From Anaerolineae bacterium (GTDB taxonomy: Bacteria; Chloroflexota; Anaerolineae; Anaerolineales; UBA4823): a stretch of 6,209 bases of DNA. This document shows, piece after piece, positions 5,913-6,209 of the stretch (its first letter is position 1; each line of letters starts with the position of its first letter). The notes beneath the pieces were generated by a model. That model was not told the DNA's origin. It searched no databases and saw only the letters and a list, made by a program, of their open reading frames with translations. Where the stretch lies: the NCBI GenBank assembly GCA_030622805.1, contig JAUXFR010000093.1, positions 1 to 6,209 on the forward strand. The letters run 5' to 3'. The translations under genes and the position numbers were made by a program.

Positions 5913-5913
5913 A
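5909..5913 (+). promoter_or_regulatory. Ribosome-binding site of the four-helix-bundle gene
   Basis: AAGGA lies seven bases before the ATG at 5921. It is formed by the final unit of the repeat array plus one base, so the array and the translation start are physically joined. Confidence 0.75.
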
Positions 5914-5920
5914 TTTGTAC

Positions 5921-6209
5921 ATGAAAGAAAATGCCGAAAGAGGATTGAAGAGCCTGAAACTCTGGCAGCGGTCAATTGTCTTTGCTAAAAGGATCTGCAG
6001 CGAGATTCTGCCACTAATGCCACCTGATGAGAAATTCTCTATGACATCCCAGTTGAGACGGTCTTGCCAGAGCGTTCCGGCTAACATCGCTGAAGGGTAT
6101 GGCAGATATTATTACCAGGACAATATTCGCTTCTGTTATATTGCTCGCGGTTCTCTGGAAGAAACGTTCAGTCACCTCACCCTGGCACGTGAACTCTATT
6201 ACCTGGAAC
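5921..6209 (+). CDS. Four-helix-bundle protein (23S rRNA IVS / bAvd-like), 3' truncated by window
   Basis: The 96 codons present from the ATG encode a protein of the four-helix-bundle family first described in 23S rRNA intervening sequences and related to the bAvd accessory protein of diversity-generating retroelements. Visible hallmarks are KSLKLWQRSIVFAKRI (helix 1), MTSQLRRSCQSVPANIAEGYGR (residues 41-62, including the diagnostic S-V-P-A-N-I-A-E-G) and YIARGSLEETFSHL (74-87). Full members are roughly 115-130 residues, so the last 20-30 residues lie beyond the window. The start is supported by AAGGA seven bases upstream. Codon choice looks more A/T-rich than in pheS, consistent with a mobile or recently inserted gene. 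No reverse transcriptase or rRNA is visible here, so the retroelement and rRNA contexts are not supported. The cellular role of free-standing members is unknown. Confidence 0.9.
   Translation, partial: MKENAERGLKSLKLWQRSIVFAKRICSEILPLMPPDEKFSMTSQLRRSCQSVPANIAEGYGRYYYQDNIRFCYIARGSLEETFSHLTLARELYYLE

Noticed and set aside
5921..6209. Diversity-generating retroelement
   Set aside because: The bAvd-like protein fits, but no reverse transcriptase, template repeat or variable repeat is visible in the window.

Overview
The window looks like a chromosomal housekeeping segment from a bacterium of the Chloroflexota (Anaerolineae-like). That placement is inferred from gene style: a Pro/Thr-linker lipoprotein with a parvulin domain, a pheS of the 'RYEQITAR' motif-2 type under a T-box, an endonuclease-IV variant of the archaeal/Chloroflexota kind, and a four-helix-bundle gene preceded by GATTAGG-type repeats. 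No rRNA or other decisive marker is present.

Layout. Positions 6-910 (+) hold ybeY (rRNA maturation endonuclease) and then dgkA (undecaprenol/diacylglycerol kinase). Positions 911-1035 are non-coding and filled mostly by a degenerate short-repeat array reading on the minus strand. Positions 1036-2525 (+) hold a two-gene base-excision-repair unit: an endonuclease IV-type AP endonuclease, then an Fe-S uracil-DNA-glycosylase-superfamily protein. Positions 2591-3526 (-) encode a lipoprotein peptidyl-prolyl isomerase, convergent with the repair pair and divergent from plsC (3649-4341, +), a phosphatidic-acid-forming acyltransferase. Positions 4342-4747 hold no gene. They carry a good sigma70-type promoter and a complete T-box riboswitch with a UUC (Phe) specifier, antiterminator and terminator, which together control pheS (4748-5809, +). 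After pheS comes a 13-unit array of 7-8 bp repeats (5812-5912). Its last unit supplies the ribosome-binding site of a four-helix-bundle (23S rRNA intervening-sequence/bAvd-like) gene that runs off the window end (5921-6209).

How the parts fit. ybeY and dgkA are common neighbours. The AP endonuclease and the glycosylase-like protein are adjacent steps of base excision repair. The T-box senses uncharged tRNA-Phe and controls phenylalanyl-tRNA synthetase. The most unusual signal is the pair of related repeat arrays in opposite orientation. One is attached to the four-helix-bundle gene. The other stands alone between dgkA and the repair genes, suggesting a small repeat/ORF module that sits in intergenic positions of housekeeping operons and here probably separates pheS from pheT.
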